From IMG/VR virus record IMGVR_UViG_3300048838_000291, positions 1-42,521 of that record: a DNA stretch of 42,521 bases. One strand, given 5' to 3'. Source of the DNA: a virus. The notes under the pieces were generated by a model that made no database searches, had not been told where the DNA came from, and was given only the letters and a program-made list of their open reading frames with translations. The position numbers were made by a program, and so were the translations under genes. Below are positions 40,801 through 42,521 of the stretch, one piece after another (the stretch's first letter is position 1; every line of letters starts with the position of its first letter).

Positions 40801-41019
40801 GAGCTCGAGGTGCAGGTCGACGGCCCACGTGTCGAGCCCCGTTCGCCGGCCGAGAACGAACCGCGTCGTGCCGATCGTGCCGGCGGCGTGCGGCGGCCTC
40901 GTGTCGACCTTGTACCGCTTCCACCCGACGAACGGGGCGGCGCTGTTGTTGGCGACGTGCACCACCTGCGCGAACGCGGTGGCAGCGAACAGGAACACGG
41001 CGAACAGGGTTCGGATCAT
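37867..41019 (-). CDS. Large secreted two-module protein of unknown function (1050 aa)
   Basis: The product begins with a clear signal peptide (MIRTLFAVFLFAATAFAQ), so it is exported from the infected cell. Module A (about 20-615) starts beta-rich (FVLGRRTGLDTWAVDLHLEL) and continues as a large helical part with many Trp and His (HWLIGTLAAGARLVESPALQ; WMAWQQSIGAYGLWLAGDVF), like an alpha/alpha toroid of polysaccharide-active enzymes. A linker of Pro residues (617-630) leads to module B (630-1050), rich in Trp, Gly and Cys (WWVVGPVTVTSIEPP; NGSMLNPPMTG). I know no family for either. The ATG has AAGGAAGGGAAG upstream and overlaps the previous stop. Confidence 0.75.
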   Translation of the reverse strand: MIRTLFAVFLFAATAFAQVVHVANNSAAPFVGWKRYKVDTRPPHAAGTIGTTRFVLGRRTGLDTWAVDLHLELAAGERRAIDLAASSAAAPPPVTLPPLDYFGGWLAVGGVPLQLVELAADGAALTVRLQGRVSPMLHADVWARWYPDEPTTVVGEAVITCSNGSIPDMAATAPPGGLALTFGDGMVGVPGAGWGAPLVPGGTRFVDGQARGVPFAIGWPRHIFGSADETQAWVRLAAAVGLTTCGHGIAQLLPHGTPSDPPGFDPIAWTRNLFPEALRRLHTWENGVVGANASSGDTGAQEDQVFVRGESFHAGGEGAELVAYLSALEWLSRPSHHLEASGRQADPAEHPHCVFWSGRPHWHTGVSPDQLGKPGPLPDPDYGWTAQDREHWLIGTLAAGARLVESPALQWELQQHARAFLFGETVRPGYSTSGADAARSVGWAGIVAVQLWRELEDRALAERVRARYLERVSMVYVPQLGTKPFDVWDVRDDVRLGPGLRWMAWQQSIGAYGLWLAGDVFGIEAARSLALRAALACIDHNWILQQGRYHGVGNIEFPPPPPSAYDGRAWPDPWFETTWDVPAVFVVLREQPGHTKARAIWQQIMGDLGNGRRSWVPPGPIPPPPPPPDTTPRVLSVSQWGISWTFAAPAPAGQFVNGDWWVVGPVTVTSIEPPTATIGGGRIVNGSMLNPPMTGAHGYDSALYGQYSADQRVYVPALNVAAALPLEITGRSSLVSTISQVGPHPSGSPSEIKTAAVLTVLDAVPPADAFRPPYTGPKDLFRLSQVDTARLAHLAPAPGAPSMTATAAAFERVWLDHCPHWTSGRMHPADNMPSYYRDFTTLTGDAGLLLNCDYTDAAKRPLLIRFLQVGIDWWGCNEVGQPWGVNGHCNGRKFPILFAGRMLDEPRMLGIAKPVQFFGPDHPLNVPVWWSEDGQTFYVAETSPGVFNWGFGGYTAADVGLPEWGNFHANGSQHDIAADSRDWLANNYRRCCSANAWPGVTLTMRTMGLVDAWGHQPFFDYMDRYMAAPFSDAWHRSWSTWQGAMWDAHQ

Positions 41020-41936
41020 TGGAGCGGCTTCCCTTCCTTGAGCTTCGTTTCGAGCAGAGCGCGAACGCGCAGAAGTGTAGCCTCGTCCATGTCAGACCAG
41101 GCACCCGCAACGATGCCGGACGCCTCGAGCAGCCGGGCGATCTGGTCCGGCTTGGCCTCGAGCACCCCCTGCAGCTTTCGGCACTCGTCGATCAGTGTCG
41201 CTCGCCTGGCAGCCTCGTGTTTGTCGGTGCGCTTGTTCGTTCGGCTCTGCGGTGCCGGCTCGTCGTCGTCTTGCTCGACGTCTTCCTCGACCACGAACGC
41301 GTCGCTGGCGGCCGTGGCGATCAGCGTCGCCGCCGTGTGCGCACGCTTCGCCGCCATCTTGAGCACCGTGTTGAACTGGTCGGCGATGTCGGGGTTCTCG
41401 GTGAGCCCGATCGGCTGGCTCGTGATGCGTTCGTCGTTGCGCTTGAACGTCGCGCCGCAGCCGCCCTTTTTGGCCCAGCAGTAGAACCCGTCCTCGTGCT
41501 TCGACTTGTTCACCTGCGCGGCGCCGCAGATCGGGCACTTCGGCTTGCCGTTGCGGTAGCGGTACTTCGCTTCCATCGTCGAGCACGAGCCTTGAGCCTG
41601 CGCGACGACGGCGCCCGAAGGAATGTGCGTCAGCGTGCACGTCGCCCGTTCCTCGCGATGGCCACCCTGCAGTTCCCGCGTCGTGAACGTGAACGTGGCA
41701 GCGAGCCGAAAAACCATGCACAGCTTTTCGGCGCCAGGCTTCAGCAGCACCGGCGGCCGCGGCTTCTCGCCCTCGCGCGGTTCGGTTCCAGGGATGTGCC
41801 CGTAGTGGTGCCCCGGCACCATCACTTGCTTGATCACGTCCTGGATCAGCTTCTGTTGCGCGACGACGTCGCCGACGGCGAGCGTTGCCAGTTGGTTATG
41901 GGTCTGGATCGTGGTCGTGGTCTGCAGTTCTTGCAT
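41016..41936 (-). CDS. Recombination/ssDNA-associated conserved phage protein with zinc ribbon
   Basis: The 306-residue product has the pattern of a widespread phage family: VMVPGHHYGHIPGT, VLLKPGAEKLCMVFRLA, then FNTVLKMAAKRAHTAATLIA and TAASDAFVVEE. Relatives are usually found with recombination or replication genes, and a role in ssDNA handling is suspected but not proven. Residues about 133-164 insert a four-cysteine zinc ribbon (CPICGAAQ, FYCWAKKGGCGATF). The C-terminal third is charged and helical. Leader GAAGGACAACCACG precedes the ATG. It overlaps the secreted-protein gene by four bases. Confidence 0.68.
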   Translation of the reverse strand: MQELQTTTTIQTHNQLATLAVGDVVAQQKLIQDVIKQVMVPGHHYGHIPGTEPREGEKPRPPVLLKPGAEKLCMVFRLAATFTFTTRELQGGHREERATCTLTHIPSGAVVAQAQGSCSTMEAKYRYRNGKPKCPICGAAQVNKSKHEDGFYCWAKKGGCGATFKRNDERITSQPIGLTENPDIADQFNTVLKMAAKRAHTAATLIATAASDAFVVEEDVEQDDDEPAPQSRTNKRTDKHEAARRATLIDECRKLQGVLEAKPDQIARLLEASGIVAGAWSDMDEATLLRVRALLETKLKEGKPLQ

Positions 41937-41948
41937 CGTGGTTGTCCT

Positions 41949-42416
41949 TCAGTCGTCGGAACGGGGATCGCGAACGCCCCCACGTCGGGAGCGGTAGGGG
42001 TTGTCTGGCTCCATCAGCTGCGCGACCTCGATCGCGCGCGCGATCGGCTTCAGTCGCGAGCGGAGTGCGGCACGGAACTGGTAGCAATCGAGCGCCAGGA
42101 TCTCGATATCTGCCATGCACACGCTCGGCGACGTGGCGATCGGATCATCCTTCCGGCCGCGGTCGTTGCGTGCGATTCGGTGGCGCAGCGCGGCGAGGTA
42201 GTTCGGCCGCAGATTAGCCTGCTCCTTCGACCAGCCGGCCTTGCGCGCGGCCTGGCACCACAGCACATAGAGCCACCCGACGACGTCGAGCAGCTTCCGG
42301 TCGACGTGCTGCTCGGTGGCCGTGATCGGACGCACGAACGACTGGTCGGCGTGAGCCTCGCGGCCTGCGTCCAGTTGTCGATCGAGCGCCGCCAGGAAGT
42401 CGTCGACGTCGTTCAT
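41949..42416 (-). CDS. Hypothetical helical protein (155 aa), next to the junction
   Basis: The ATG at 42416 overlaps the stop of the gene at 19-378 across the circular junction (ATGA in the repeat copy). The 155-residue product begins MNDVDDFLAALDRQLDAGRE and is mostly helical, with KLLDVVGWLYVLWCQAARKA and NYLAALRHRIARNDRGRK. No family was recognised. It sits just upstream of the recombination-associated gene. Confidence 0.65.
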   Translation of the reverse strand: MNDVDDFLAALDRQLDAGREAHADQSFVRPITATEQHVDRKLLDVVGWLYVLWCQAARKAGWSKEQANLRPNYLAALRHRIARNDRGRKDDPIATSPSVCMADIEILALDCYQFRAALRSRLKPIARAIEVAQLMEPDNPYRSRRGGVRDPRSDD

Positions 42417-42521
42417 GCGCGCGGGTCGGCGACCGGTGCTCGGCGTGCGGACCTCGGCGGCCGGTTCGCCGCCGGCGTCACCCGGCATTCCAGGAGCTCG
42501 TCGAGCTCGGGGATCTCGCGC
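42395..42521. repeat. Terminal direct repeat, right copy (circular assembly overlap)
   Basis: This copy is identical to bases 1-127. It holds the start of the gene at 41949-42416 and, from 42413 on, a duplicate of the C-terminal end of the gene at 19-378, which should not be counted twice. Confidence 0.93.

Overview
The window looks like the complete genome of one tailed double-stranded DNA phage (siphovirus gene order), assembled as a circle. Bases 1-127 recur exactly at 42395-42521, so the unique length is about 42,394 bp. By eye the DNA is very GC-rich. Every gene I accept lies on the minus strand and neighbours very often overlap by four bases (ATGA or GTGA), so the genome reads as one nearly unbroken unit transcribed right to left and across the circular junction. 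I see no integrase, repressor or excisionase, so a strictly lytic life style is likely. The host cannot be named. Gram-negative features (lipoprotein, lambda-type tail tip with NlpC/P60 and L-like proteins, YfdQ-like protein) and the GC content suggest a GC-rich Pseudomonadota-like bacterium; this is inference.

Layout in the direction of transcription. (1) 37.4-34.3 kb: small Cys-rich proteins, a candidate cos region, small and large terminase, and a zinc ribbon. (2) 34.3-26.1 kb: head genes. These are a 1048-residue protein that looks like two SGNH esterase domains ending in a gpW-like head-joining domain, then a lambda-type portal, a protease-scaffold, a Mu gpT-type major capsid protein flanked by two perfect GC hairpins, a decoration protein and head-tail connectors. 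(3) 26.1-13.6 kb: tail genes in lambda order (Z-, U-, V-like, G/GT chaperone with a -1 frameshift site, tape measure, M-, L-, K-, J-like). (4) 13.6-8.0 kb: accessory structural genes, a membrane/lipoprotein cluster that may be for lysis, and a beta-helix tail fibre with five 23-residue repeats. (5) A terminator and a tRNA gene with the hallmarks of an initiator tRNA. (6) 7.7-0 kb: early genes, mostly small and uncharacterised, with a MazG-like protein, a YfdQ-like protein, a DNA methyltransferase that has lost its cofactor-binding end, and a replisome organizer whose linker-coding region carries iteron-like repeats. (7) Across the junction, 42.4-37.4 kb: a helical protein, a recombination-associated protein with a zinc ribbon, and a 1050-residue secreted two-module protein of unknown function.

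The most unusual points are the phage-borne initiator-type tRNA, the esterase fused to a head-joining domain between terminase and portal, the large signal-peptide protein in the early region, and the methyltransferase that keeps its catalytic motif but not its SAM-binding motif. No endolysin was recognised.
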